Shown here: positions 1-11,598 of the stretch, piece by piece
How positions within the stretch are numbered: the stretch's first letter is position 1
Layout of the letters: every line of letters begins with the position of its first letter
Assembly: GCA_022578965.1 (NCBI GenBank)
Contig: MU400565.1
Coordinates: forward strand, 124,001 to 188,000
Direction of reading: 5' to 3'
DNA from: Xylaria sp. FL1777
Lineage: Eukaryota > Ascomycota > Sordariomycetes > Xylariales > Xylariaceae
DNA length: 64,000 nt
Notes under the pieces: model-generated
Database searches by the model: none
What the model was told of the DNA's origin: nothing
Seen by the model: the letters and a program-made list of their open reading frames with translations, nothing else
Made by a program: the position numbers and the translations under genes

Positions 1-1365
1 TCCATAGAGAATAATTGACAAACTAGCCCCTATTCGTAATCGGTTCATCGACAGTCAGATATCTCTGTACGAGTATTATGAGTGCCCGTGATGTATGCTA
101 TGAAGCTAAGTCTCGATCTTTGGCGCGGGAATGTCCATGAGATCGCTATTCAGCTCTTATCTTAAACTGCGACGTATTAAGAGCTTCTTCTAGGTTCTAA
201 ACAAGGATGATCCATTGAAAGAATTGATCTACTATTCCAACCAAAGCTTCTAAGAGGCTAAAAAACATCTTGTGGCTTAAGAATTTTCGGTATTCGAACA
301 TATCTGAAAGTCCTATCTCCGCCCCAGTTATACGCCGTATGATGCATATTGCAGATTGTGAGGCAAAGTTTCGTCAAGAGCTTACGCAGATCGACTACGA
401 TACCAGATCATCAGATGTGAAGCACAGCACAACCCAGTCAATAATACTCTTGGGATAAATAAAAATAGAACCTGTAGCGTTTTGTGGGATATTCATTCGG
501 CTTTGATTTTATGTTTATTAAACATAGACTAAATATTCACTCATGATTTGAACATTGTATAAAATCTCAATCTTGCTATATTCCACTAGAACATCTTTAA
601 ACACAATAAGGATTAAACTCATTTAAAGTTAGTGTTACATTCTAACGGGCCGTTCCGGTTTCTTAACTTGCGAAAAGCAATACATAACATGCATTCATGA
701 TACGATGGTAACTTCCAGGAACTCAATCGGGAAGGTCGCACAAGAAATGGACTATACTCCGGACTTGATTTTTGTCCGTCTTATTGATTCGTAATTGCCA
801 TAAGATGAAAATTATTGGGTACGTCATAGGCATCACTCGACCAGGGTCAACATCGGGATTACTTCTATCGAATGTTCATTCCATCAACTGCTTATCCAAG
901 CGCAGAGCAAGGTGCTCCCCATTGCGATGAGATTATATATCTCTGTTATGATAATAAGAAGTATGTTGATTGTCGCGGAGTGGAACAGACATTGTTGATG
1001 CAACTCATGAATGAACAGTGTCGTTTTTCTGTCACATTGATACTATAGAAGCGGCGGGGATAGTTAACATGTTACTAGCAGGAGAGTTGCCTGGATGATC
1101 CAAAACTCATTTCTTGTTCAAGCTGAATCGAGGCGCGGGAGCACCGGGCGGTTGAAGGAGAACGCGGTCAGACAGACCCGGCCAGACCGCCGCCACTATC
1201 AATATGAGTACATTATATAATTCTAATCTATTCAATACTTTATTGGATGCCTGCTTCATATAATGTGGTACTACTCCAGCTTCACGTTGGTGTGCGTCTA
1301 GTAGTATCCTACCGAGGGAAAGAATATGCAGGACCATGAATGCAAGATCGCTGCGCTCTGCGCTC
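1..1365. other. AT-rich intergenic region
   Basis: No reading frame here has recognisable protein similarity, and stops are frequent in all frames. The sequence is AT-rich and lies downstream of the minus-strand AN1/kinase gene. I see no RNA gene or repeat. Confidence 0.6.
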
Positions 1366-2799
1366 TTATGAGAAACTATCTTGTCTATCCAATAGGAGCT
1401 GCAAGCCGTCATCGCCACTATAGCGACGTAAGGTAACCGATTTCCAGTCATCCCAATTAATCCCAGCATCTACATTTACACCATCTCGAAGCCCCTGAAA
1501 GAGGCCGAGGAATCCTTTCCAGTCTGCAAGATCATATCCGCAACAGAACGCAAACCTGTGTTGCAACCGGCCATGCAAGACAGAGTCTGCTAGATCCGAG
1601 CGGCCTTTTTCCTTTAAGAGGCGTGCGAAGGTAGTTTCATCTTCGCCAAGTTCATTCACCCCATCATAAAACTCACCAACCGGTAAGATCCCTATAGGAG
1701 AGTTGAAAGCATGGCTTGGTGGTGCCGTGTGCGCCCACTCCCAATCGATTATACCGGTAATATTGAAATCTCCATCTACAAGAAGATGATCTCCCTTATC
1801 ATCGGCGTGTTTCAAATAGTACTTTTGGTCATCTTGGACCGATTTCGACAATACCGATGGAACTAGGTCGATAAGGAATCGGTGGATCAAGTAGGCATCC
1901 ACCGCTTGCTGAGAATAAAGTTCTCTCCGGATAATTAAATCTAAGATGATTCGAAGGGAAGATTTATGGTATTCTTCCCAAGATGAGAACGGACCCATTG
2001 TACGCATTTCAGACTGTTCAAAGTCGGTAAGTGATTCTTGAGAAAATGCGCCGACCCGAGGGCTATCTGGGCTGGTCAGGGAGCCGAGAAGGTCAAAAGG
2101 ATACTTGCTAAGTTCGATATATATGTCTGCAAGCTGCCCCATGATCTTGACCTTTTGTTCTTGCGTTGTGCAGTCCCATCTTAAAGACTTGCCCGGCAGT
2201 TTCTCCATCAGAATGTAACCAACTCCAACAGGATTGTCTGCCCCTTCCAGTGCGAAATCGAATACTCTTGGAGAAGGCACCGCAGTCTTCTCAAGAAACT
2301 TGAGGGTTGCGACCTCGCTTTGGGCGATGAAATCCCGTAGCACTGGCGGAGGAGATGTAGCGTTAAATCTACGAATACGAGCAATCCATTCGACCCCGTC
2401 GTCAAAACAGATGTCGACATGATAATTCATTCCGCCCATCACAGAACTTCGCTTTGATCTATCATAGTGAAGTGGTGGGATTGAACAGGGTATGCCGTCA
2501 CGCAAATGACTGGCTCGGGCCTCCAGAGCAGTGGTGTCGATCCTCTTGATCAACTCTGTCAGCTCGTCTGCCTCTGCAGCTCGAGCAGCAGGATCATAAT
2601 TATCAGCGTCCTATAATATAGAACAGTTAGCAAGCAAAGTTTTCTGTTGGAAAGTTATACGAACCTCCCATTTAGGACATTTGTGAACAGTGGGCTGGAG
2701 GTGTTTAGCGCATAGATGCTTGTTGCAAAGGATGCAAGCGCCATGATTGCGAACTGCTGGGGTTTCGCAGTCTAAAACATCGCAGGTCCACATAGGCAT
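1366..2799 (-). CDS. AN1-type zinc finger fused to an aminoglycoside-phosphotransferase-like kinase domain
   Basis: Two exons, 2799-2665 and 2610-1366, separated by a 54-nt intron (donor GTTCGT, branch GCTAAC, acceptor TAG), give 459 residues. Residues 1-45 follow the AN1 zinc-finger spacing: C-x4-C-x10-C-x2-C-x4-C-x2-H-x5-H-x-C. The rest is a fungal APH/choline-kinase-like fold with a nucleotide-loop region near HVDICFDDG and the catalytic/Mg region HADDKGDHLLVD followed by NITGIIDWEWA. The usual HGD catalytic motif is replaced by this H-x-D-D-K-G-D-H form, which as I recall is typical of this fungal subfamily. I chose the ATG at 2799 because it sits directly before the zinc finger; in-frame ATGs further upstream (2880) would add an unconvincing 27-residue leader. 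Substrate unknown. Such proteins are common, expanded accessory genes in filamentous fungi. Confidence 0.85.
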
Positions 2800-5058
2800 T
2801 GCGTCGGAAGTTTGGTCTGAGCATGAAAAAGGAGATAAGTTGAGATTTGCGAAGATCGTAAGTGTAGGGCTACTTAACATCAATTAAAGTAGATCCAACG
2901 AGGCTTGAGAGGGAGTTCAATTAGGCACCCAAGAAGCACCGCCCCCATCAGCTAGACTGAATGTAGGGGTCAGCCAACAACCAACTGCCTACCCAATTAC
3001 AGTGGAACCAACAACTACAGTACATGTAGGTGGGTTACCAATTAGTACTACAACGCTGCAGTAAACCCACAGACAGCATCATTTAACATGATCTGTTACT
3101 CGTTCCCAAAATGTGCTCCATCACGTAACAATTCCCGAATAAATACTGGCGTAATTTTAAGCTGTTGATATAAGTTGTCACATCACTTGAGAACTGGGAC
3201 AAAGTCTGCCTTGGGCATAATCCAAAATTCATGTCTAGGCCGTGCAGATGGTATGTTGAAGTACCTATATGTGATATGCCAAAATCGAAGAAACAAACAT
3301 CCCACCTTCTCTTTCACTAGTTCACTGCGCACCTTTGACTACCGACGATTGGTTCCCCCCCTTTAACCCACTAACAACTTCATGGTTCTATCCGCCGAAA
3401 AGAATTGGCTCCTCATCATATGACTCGACGTAGGAGTTGGGAGCGAAACTACTGGTCTTGATCAAGGGAAACAATTAGTAGGTGGATGGGAAGTAAGGGG
3501 GGATAGGGATAGGATAAAGCGTACGTTCGGAACAGTAGCGTGAACCGCTCCTCCTTGACACATCGAATTGCTGGAGAAGGCATGGCTGAGAATAGATAAA
3601 TTTGAGGCAAATGTGCGTTGGCCAATGTGCGTGATAGATTGTTTTGTAAACGGATGCGATAGCTGTGAAGATCTGTTGCAGGAGTAGAGATCTAAGCTTG
3701 TGAGAGAGCGGAAGTTCGTAGCTTTATATGAATTGTAGGGCTGCTCTTATGAGCAGCTAAGACGACTTGATCTTTCAACCCGACGACTGAGCCCAATCTA
3801 CTGTACATAGCCACGATGGCCATACACCAACATTAACAAAACTTCCACAGCCAAAAGAGTTGATACTGACCGAATGAACGCTCCTTCAAGGCATTCATAT
3901 GTGACTGTTGGCTCATGAGCTGCATGGGGAATATCTACGAGTCGTGTCATATATCGAGACCCAGCATTCATTGACTGAGCAACGACGTGCTCTTGACTCA
4001 CAAGTAGGCTTTCATGTACTACCCGGCGGTTAGTCTGCCAACAGCGTTTTCCATTTGTTTCCTAGCTCAAGTCTGAGTATTTTAAGTTACGTTCTCATGT
4101 TGTTTGATCTCAATACTCAGCCGTGGAAGAATTATGCCCAGCTCTACGTACTAGACAGGCACGGCCGACATAGTCTCCCATTTCAGTATAACCTGTTGCA
4201 AGACTGTTTTCGATGCTAGCTATAGGGCTACGAATTATCAGTGCGCGATATATCTTAGGCTTTGAGTCTTCTTTAATAACAAGGGTTTAAAAAGGGCCTA
4301 AAAACATACCCGAAGTACAAGAGTATACTAACGTGTCAAGTGTTCGTATGGCCTCACAGGACAACTCCGGTCACAAGGCTGGAATTTAATCCAAGTATCG
4401 TAGGTCGATAGGGGGAACCTAGCACCCTACCTAACATCCAGCACCATACATCTCACTCTGATAACATAAAACGTTCTTCCCAGATATACTGTTTGCAGGG
4501 GCAGATCTTCAGGGTAAGATAAATCAAGACGCCTTATACTTGGATTTGAGAGGGAAACTATTTAGGATCATGATTGCTCGTTATCGGAGCATGAACATAG
4601 CTATAGAATCGAGGGCCGCTTTGGTCTAGGGTTAGCTATAGCCGTTTTCCAGTTCGAGAAGCCATGCCTATCAAGGATTGGAGATAATTTTTGAACTTTA
4701 ACTTTTTGGCTTACTTCGATTAAACGATGAAGATCAGGGATAATATTTATTGAAGTCATGTTGAGCGAGAATTAAATGAATAGCTTGGGTCTAAGAATGC
4801 AATATAACGAGCGTCGAAAATTCAGGTATCCTGGTGATCTCTGCATGACAGCAAAACGCAAAGAATAATATAGCCACGAGGTAGGCTAAAAGTTAAGCGG
4901 AGTCCGATATCCAGGCCGAACCCCGCCTGAGCTGGCGCTCCAACGGTGCATCAGCGACAACTAAATTATGATACACCTGGTATGATTGCCATTAAGTGTT
5001 ACGGTCGCTACTTACCTGGCAGTCATAATAAGACAGTTGCTTAAGTACGTGCGACGCC
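2800..5058. other. Intergenic region between divergent genes
   Basis: About 2.3 kb between the minus-strand AN1/kinase gene and the plus-strand M20 peptidase gene, so it must hold both promoters. Only short open frames occur (for example 3798-4001 minus, 3175-3366 plus), none with recognisable composition or similarity. The 3' half is AT-rich. Confidence 0.6.
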
Positions 5059-6182
5059 ATGGCGACCAAAACTGACTCGAAGGAGGTGGTTGAACTCTTG
5101 AAAACGCTCATGAACATTGAGAGCACTAGTGAAAAGGAGCTCGAGATCGGACAATATCTAGAAAAATACATACAGAGCCGCGGCTTTACGGCGGAGAGGA
5201 TCCCCATCGCGCCAGGCTCTACCCGACACAATGTCTACGCATACCTAGGCCAGGAGCGAAAAGCCCGGCTCCTCGTGACGGCGCACATGGACACGGTGCC
5301 GCCGCATATCCCCTTCAGCATCGACGGCGATGTGATCCGTGGTCGCGGCGCCTGCGACGACCTCGGGCCGATGGTGGCGCAGATATTCGCGGTGGAGGAG
5401 CTGCGCGCCGAGGGAAGGCTAAAGGACGGGGACGTGAGCTTCCTGTGGGTTGTGGGCGAGGAAAAGGGCGGCCCGGGAATGATCGCGGCTAATGACATGG
5501 GCCTCACCTGGGAAGCGGGTCTTTTTGCTGAGCCTACGGAGGGGAAGGTTGCAAAGGGACACAAGGGCAATCTTGTTTTCGAAATCATCGCTAATGGGAA
5601 AGCCTGGTAAGCACAGCGTGAGATTTCTAACTATACCTACTGCATTTGAGAGTAGGAGTGATGTTGAGCTGATGATCTGGACAAAGCCATTCCGGATACC
5701 CTCACCTGGGCAAGAGCGCAACACTGCTTCTCTTCGACGCGCTGAATGACCTCAGAGCGGTCGAATGGCCTGTTTCCGAGCTCCTGGGCCCGTCGACGCT
5801 GAACATCGGCAAGATCGAGGGCGGTGTGGGCTACAACATCCTCGCGGCCGAAGCCAAGGCGCTCTGCAGCATTCGCGTGTCGAAAGACATCGAAGGAATC
5901 AAGGACGCAGTACGCGGGGTGATAGACAAGCATCCCGACGTTGATGTCGACGTCAAGTTCCAGTATACCGAGATGGTGCTGCAGTGGGAGTTTGAAGGCT
6001 TCGAGGCCGAGCCGATGGCGTATGGTACCGATATACCGAGACTGCGCGGCGACCATAAAAAGGTGCTCTACGGTCCCGGTTCCATCCGGGTGGCTCACGG
6101 CACGGACGAGTGTATTCTTGTCAGCGAACTCATGGAATCTATTGAGAAGAATAAGAAACTCATTTTAGAATTACTGAAATAG
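5059..6182 (+). CDS. M20-family metallopeptidase (acetylornithine deacetylase / succinyl-diaminopimelate desuccinylase type)
   Basis: Exons 5059-5606 and 5687-6182 flank an 80-nt intron (donor GTAAGC, branch GCTGAT, acceptor AAAG). The join gives GKAC-HSGYPHLGKSA, the expected M20 sequence, and a 347-residue protein. It is a cytosolic-looking zinc amidohydrolase with no signal peptide. Expected metal and catalytic residues are present: HMD (H76, D78), CDD (D100, D101), GEEKGGPG (E134, E135), AEPTE (E158) and a C-terminal VAHGTDE histidine. The dimerisation (lid) domain lies in the middle, after the intron. Without the splice the first exon would run into a stop at 5608. The family removes N-acyl groups from amino acids or small peptides. 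The exact substrate cannot be read from sequence, so ArgE-like ornithine synthesis is possible but not shown. Confidence 0.92.
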
Positions 6183-6401
6183 GGGTTCGAATTAGCATAA
6201 GAATGAGATTACAAATAGGAAACTTGGATAGTGGTCCTTATGTTTATAAATCATTTCAAAGTTGATTGAAATGCAGATTTTATTAGTACTAGCACCGGTA
6301 TATGAGGCAATACTCTAAAGGAAAGAAATCCTGGGGAAAAAAAAGAGGTTTTCAGACAATAACAGCATTTGAGATTACTTAGGAAAAAGAGCAAAATAAT
6401 A

Positions 6402-6481
6402 CTCCGAATCGGGGAATCGAACCCCGGGCTTGACGGTTCTTTCATGAGAGCGTCAAATGTTAGCCACTACACCAATTCGGA
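6402..6481 (-). tRNA. tRNA-Glu (anticodon CTC) with a short intron
   Basis: Read on the minus strand, the 5' end TCCGAAT pairs over 7 bp with ATTCGGA, leaving G as discriminator. The D-arm region is GGTGTAGTGGCTAAC. The T-arm is CGGGG-TTCGATT-CCCCG. The anticodon stem TGACG/CGTCA encloses the loop CTCTCA, placing CTC at positions 34-36 (Glu, GAG codons). Nine nucleotides between A37 and the 3' stem arm imply an intron of about 8 nt at the canonical 37/38 position; its removal leaves about 72 nt, the normal size for tRNA-Glu. Confidence 0.93.
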
Positions 6482-7528
6482 TTAAGTAACATAGTCAATG
6501 GTGACATTATAACTAGACTGGCCATTAGCGGAAGTGTGGTATGTGGTATCATGGTTGTATGTCCACGATTACGAAACCGTAAGGTGTCTATTAACAGAAA
6601 ACTAGTACGATTTTAAATATCCTGTTAACTCTACTGTGGAAGTCTCCCGAAGAAATAACTGCGACATACTGAGGTATGCTTCACTGTCCACAGTGGGAAT
6701 CTGTCTTAACCTTTTAACTAACACAAGACAACCCGCAGTTAGGTAGCCACCCCACTGCTGTAGACCTAGCTAGAAACTTAACCCAATACAACATCTTTTG
6801 ACCTCTCTAATTTCTCCCGCCGATTATGACGGCCTGGAATGTTCAGGTCGTATCCGCGGGGGTTTGTTCTCATACATGGAATACATGGAATGGAATGCAA
6901 GGGTTTACAATAGGTAGAGGTACCATGCGTAATAAAATCCGGCTCCGGCACCGGCTCCCGGGCTACGCTATCTATGGTCGAGAACCATCCAATGGCAGGA
7001 TGGACAATGCCAATGCAGGGCTTCAGCCTACAGCACGCTACCACCCTTAGGGTACCTCTGCTAGGTAGATCGATGCAGCGCTACGCCATTCTACCCGGCA
7101 GCTCCTTAGTGGGGGCCGTTCACATAGCTCTCACATCCCGATATCTCAACCAAGAAACCTAGAAGCCATAGTGAATTTCGGGCAGCTTCTTGCGTCTTGC
7201 GTGTTACGTGAATCTCGTCAACAAATCAAGAGCCATTCATTCACTTCACCCTTGAGGCTGGTACGAGCTCTTCTCCGGAACCAGCAGGAACTAGAGCAAT
7301 ACCCAAACTGGAGCCTCGCGCATTGATACCTACATATATGCTGACCTGGCTCTTGTTCCCCAGGTTTATTCCTTCTTTCACTTCTTACTTATGTTCTAAT
7401 CCGGAATATTAATATCCTTGTGGCCCTCTGCATTCCACGTTCCTCTAGACCAATAACTAGAAAAGGTCCCGCTGCCTACCTAGGTATACAGAACCTCACA
7501 TACAGCACCAATAGCCTTACGAAACACA
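6482..7528. other. Intergenic region upstream of the HD-domain gene
   Basis: No coding frame is supported. It contains a small direct repeat of ACATGGAAT near 6875-6895 and TACCTAGG-type palindromic bits near 7476. The last few hundred bases before 7529 are probably the promoter and 5' leader of the HD-domain gene. Confidence 0.55.
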
Positions 7529-8446
7529 ATGTCGTCGGGAGTTAGCAATAACGAGAGCAATGGCTTCGTTGGTCAGTCGCATCTTCTCCCTTTCCCGCCT
7601 CTATACAGCACGCTAACTTGAAGGGGTTATAGACCCTGCTGTCGTGCCAGCGCCCAAGATCTCCGAACCATGGTCGGTGCAGAAGGTGTTAGCTACTCTG
7701 ACTCCGACACCGCCTGCCGAGCATACCAACTCGCCTGTGCCCTATTTCCACATACTGGAAAGACTGAAGACGAACAAGCGGGAGGGATGGCGTCGATTCA
7801 ACATAGAAAGGTACCATATCCAAACACGGTCGATCATCGATGCTTGTTAACAGACAATCCCATTTGCAGAGGTGAATCGATATCCGACCACATGTACCGC
7901 ATGTCCCTCATGACCATGCTCTGTCCGCCGACCCTTGCGCCAAAGCTCGACCTCTTCAAGTGCATGAAGATGTGCCTAATCCACGACATGGCGGAGGCGA
8001 TCGTCGGCGATATCACGCCGGTCGACGGTGTAGCGAAGCCGGAGAAGAGCCGCCGCGAGGCCGAGACGATGGACTACATATCGAAGAACCTACTGGGGGG
8101 AGTCTATGGCGGACTGGCGGGCGCAGAGATTCGGGAGATCTGGCAGGAATACGAGGACGCGAAGACGCTCGACAGCCACTTCGTCCACGACCTCGACAAG
8201 ATGGAACTCCTGACGCAGATGGTGGAGTACGAGAAGCGTGCCAACAAGACCCTCGATCTGGGCGAGTTCGCCTACGTCGCCACGAGGATCGTGCTCCCGG
8301 AGACGAAGACGTGGGCGGAGGAGGTTCTCAGGGAGCGCGATGAGTTCTGGGGAACCAAGGCGCACGTTCACGGCGAGGCGGGTGTCGACGGCGGCGTCAA
8401 AACTGAAAAGCTTGAGCAGCAGGAAGCCTACTACAGCAGAGAGTAG
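7529..8446 (+). CDS. HD-domain 5'-deoxynucleotidase-like protein (HDDC2 / YGK1 family)
   Basis: Three exons, 7529-7571, 7633-7810 and 7870-8446, with introns of 61 and 59 nt (donors GTCAGT and GTACCA, acceptors TAG and CAG), encode 265 residues. The second junction restores RGESISDHMYRMS, the diagnostic start of the HDDC2 fold. Metal ligands are H81 (SDHMYR), H112-D113 (CLIHDMAE) with E116, then VGDITP and a later VHDLDKMEL. Family members are divalent-metal 5'-nucleotidases for deoxyribonucleoside monophosphates, probably cytosolic. The first 55 residues are a poorly conserved Pro/Ser-rich leader. The start is the first ATG in the short first exon, and only the splicing shown joins all conserved blocks in phase. 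Confidence 0.92.
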
Positions 8447-10044
8447 TAGTGGGGAGTGGTTCCATAGGGAAAGGAATCTCGCGCAAGACTACTTCGGAAC
8501 TCTCGGCTTGGACCACTTGGTTGGTTCACGCTGGAAACAGGCAAGACATCTGGCGCGCCTTGTTTGCTTCGTTCACCATGATACGGGAGAGGATAGCAGA
8601 TAGAACCCAGGATGAGGGATACGGACGAACCACCTAAAGACACCTACCTAGGCCTGTACCCAAGTACTCAAGAAAGTTACTTAATCGAGGGATATACCTA
8701 CTTGACCCCAAAATGTGTCTTACTATGTTCCCCGTGGCTGACCATATCTAGGTGCATCCCTACCTAGGTAGGCACCGTTACATTGTCATATACCTAGGCT
8801 GTGCTCCATTAAGCACCAGTACTTGTACTTAGCGGCATGCTTAAGTATAGTACGGTATCTAGACGAACGATGCCCCGCGACACACTTTACGCAGAGGTAG
8901 GTAGGTACTCAGTAGAAGTATCGACAGGGGGTTCTTATCAGTGATATGAGGAACCCCAGCTCGATTCTAGGCTGTTGTCTAGGTACGGTACTGTTGACTA
9001 TACTAGACCAACGGTTAATTGATGCAGGCTGACCCAGCAACGCGACCAACAACAACCCAGGCTCTCCTTCTTGTGTCAATCGAGCGCATGCAGAGTGGTT
9101 CTTCGTTCGACCACCTGAACCATCCTTACTTAGGTATGCTAGAGAACTGCACGGTCCCAGTGGCTTCGTCGCGGTGCAGGTTGAAAACGCGAGCCTGTGC
9201 GCAACCAATACTTTTCTCCGTCAAATAAGCTTTCCGACCATCTTTCTGATCATCTTTCCACACATGTACTACGTACGTCACACCAACTACACCAGCTACA
9301 CGCATTAGCCCTGCTCAAGACGGATTTTCGGGTCATGTGTCTTACGTCTCCGGGGGGCTGAAACCTGCGGAACAAACATTCACTAATTTACTTACTCACC
9401 TACAGATACTTACTTACCTTACAGCACTCCCTCGCGCATCCTTCACCCATCCTTCGCACGTCCTTAGTACACCGTCCTCCCCGTTCACGCAGGCAGACGT
9501 CCTACATGGGCTTGTGAACCAATACAAGCACTCTCAACATCGGGGAGACTTGTTTAAGTGCCTGGATATACCGGTCGCGGCCGCATTCGCATAAGTCGGC
9601 GATACCTAGCTGTATAGGTACTTACTTAGCATTTGAATTCGAACCCGCCGTAAATCGTCAGATCACGCGCGTCCCAGCTTCGGCACATCCTACAACCGAA
9701 CATCCCCAACCATAGCCGAGAGTAACGATAACAACGGCGAGGGCGAGGACAACCACAACGAGAACGAGACTGATAGCAGTCAGATACGCTCCCACATTAC
9801 TTCGAACAAACGAGCAGCTTTATTGCGTCCGACCAAATCTTGTTTGCGCACGCACGCGCTCAAGAGCTCCGGCTGTCGCGATACAAACCAGATCCCTCAC
9901 ACCAACACCAACCCCAACCCATTTTGGCGTTTTCTGTCGGCCTCGTGTCTTGTCTCCCGCACTTTCGTCTTAATAATCTCTACAACTTTTCCATCTAATA
10001 ACAAATAGACCCTCCAACCTCCTCATCCAATCACCCCACTAGAA
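8447..10044. other. Intergenic region with CCTAGG palindromes and the 5' leader of the next gene
   Basis: It holds several TACCTAGGTA-like palindromes (for example 8759-8775 and 8885-8908) and a long C/A- and pyrimidine-rich stretch from about 9840 that is probably the promoter and 5' leader of the gene at 10045. Open frames such as 9337-9594 lack similarity and codon bias. Confidence 0.55.
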
Positions 10045-11598
10045 ATGTCATACAACTCTCAGATCCTCATGTCCGGAACCTTTCATCTCGATCTGCCCAA
10101 CGGCGGCGGTGGTAGAGGCCCTTCCTTTTCGGGCGTGCATCCCGGCATCTTTCGGCCTCCGACGTCCCCTTCGGTATCGAGTTCGATGTATCTCGGGAGG
10201 TCTACTGGAAGCTTGCAATCAGAGGTATTCACGCCTATCTCCAACGCTAAGAGAAAACGAATAGGTGGTGGCAGGGAGTCGACACCTATTGGTGACTGGG
10301 CAATGTCAGGTGACGGAAATTTCAATACAGACAATATTATCGGCGACCGCTCCGACTTCGACCTAAGCGCGAATGGGAAAGAGAGGCGATACGTACTGGC
10401 TGGTCAGATCGAGACTCCAAATGGAGGTACCCATAGAGAGTTTGGATATATTGAAGATAGTGTCTATTCTGATGTCGACTACAGGCGTGCCCTCGGATCT
10501 AAACGATCTCACGACTTCGCCGTCGACTCTCCTGCACTGAGACCCATGGAAATTGATTCGGACAGCCAACCCTCGAGTGGCTGGAGCTCTTTTGCCATTA
10601 GCACCATCGGCGGTGTTGTTGGTAGAGTATGGGAATTCTGCAAGACTGGCGCATTTCGTGGTTTCTACGCTGGGGGCGGCAGAGGATATGAGATGTCGAA
10701 GTCGGTAGGACCACAAGCAGCAGACGGGCTGACCAGGCCTGACGAGTACAACATCAACGTTGCGATCCCGGAACAGGAGTTCAGCCCTCCCGTTGAAAAC
10801 CTTCCTCAGTCTGATTATTCCCCGTTCTACTATGAACGCGAGACACCAGAATCGACACCACCGCCACCACCAAAGCGAAGACAGATCTCATATGGGACAC
10901 CCACTGATGAGCTGCGGAAAAACTGGGTCATGATTGATGAGCCAGCTAACGTGAACCGACAGTCATCTTTTGCATCGCGAGCCTCGTCACGCCGCCCAGT
11001 ACAACGAACGACAGCCCCGTCACTCGTTCGCCGCATCAGCAAGCCGGTAAGCCGTCTTAATGCACCGAACTTCAACCGCCATCCCCCTACCCGACCGAGC
11101 ACCGCCAGTGCCGGCCCCATCTCGAACCGCGAGTCTGCAAGCTTTGCACCAACTAGGTCCCCCGTTCCATCACCCGTTATAAAAGCACATGTTCCCAGCA
11201 GAATCCCAGTTCCTTCCCGTCCACAGTCTCCCAGTACCTTTGCAACCGGCCATTTCGCGCAGCATCCATCCCGCATACCGAGCCCTAGCCCTTATGCACA
11301 GCGCGGCCACATGCGGAGCCAAAGCGCCGTGTCAACATCATCGATCTCGCCAATCAAGATGAAGAAACGAGAGTCTTTGCATGAGATGCACGATAACAGC
11401 CCAAGGCTCGATGCAAAGGCGAGAAACCTAGCAGCAAAGCGAATGAAGGAGGAGATGGAGACTGACATGAGAATGAATGACTTCAACACCCGACTAAGAG
11501 ATATGATCCGCCAGGGCAAGGAGGCCCTAGGCACAACGTATGAAGTGGAGTCATACGACGACTACGACCGTGGAGGAGATCCGTGGGAAAGTGAATAA
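10045..11598 (+). CDS. Conserved-type, largely disordered protein of unknown function
   Basis: A single uninterrupted frame of 517 codons starting at ATG 10045 after a C-rich leader. I do not recognise a named family. The N-terminus is Gly/Ser/Pro-rich with a basic patch (AKRKR near residue 70) that could be a nuclear localisation signal. A hydrophobic/aromatic island around residues 178-215 (SGWSSFAISTIGG, then GRVWEFCKTGAFRGFY) is the only ordered-looking part and may form an amphipathic helix. Residues 270-440 are low-complexity Pro/Ser/Arg. The C-terminal 90 residues are charged and probably helical (AAKRMKEEMETDMRM, FNTRLRDMIRQGKEAL), ending in an acidic tail. Nuclear or nuclear-envelope association is a guess. 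The length of open frame and coding-like composition make the gene itself fairly sure. Confidence 0.8.
   Translation: MSYNSQILMSGTFHLDLPNGGGGRGPSFSGVHPGIFRPPTSPSVSSSMYLGRSTGSLQSEVFTPISNAKRKRIGGGRESTPIGDWAMSGDGNFNTDNIIGDRSDFDLSANGKERRYVLAGQIETPNGGTHREFGYIEDSVYSDVDYRRALGSKRSHDFAVDSPALRPMEIDSDSQPSSGWSSFAISTIGGVVGRVWEFCKTGAFRGFYAGGGRGYEMSKSVGPQAADGLTRPDEYNINVAIPEQEFSPPVENLPQSDYSPFYYERETPESTPPPPPKRRQISYGTPTDELRKNWVMIDEPANVNRQSSFASRASSRRPVQRTTAPSLVRRISKPVSRLNAPNFNRHPPTRPSTASAGPISNRESASFAPTRSPVPSPVIKAHVPSRIPVPSRPQSPSTFATGHFAQHPSRIPSPSPYAQRGHMRSQSAVSTSSISPIKMKKRESLHEMHDNSPRLDAKARNLAAKRMKEEMETDMRMNDFNTRLRDMIRQGKEALGTTYEVESYDDYDRGGDPWESE

Noticed and set aside
1107..1469. Minus-strand frame of 120 codons overlapping the 3' end of the AN1/kinase gene
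   Set aside because: Overlaps the kinase coding sequence in another frame and has no similarity or coding bias outside that overlap.
9337..9594. Plus-strand frame of 85 codons
   Set aside because: No similarity, no splice support and no codon bias; sits in a repeat-bearing intergenic region.
9636..9660. T-loop-like sequence (GAATTCGAACC) suggesting a tRNA
   Set aside because: No acceptor stem, anticodon arm or D-arm could be built around it on either strand.
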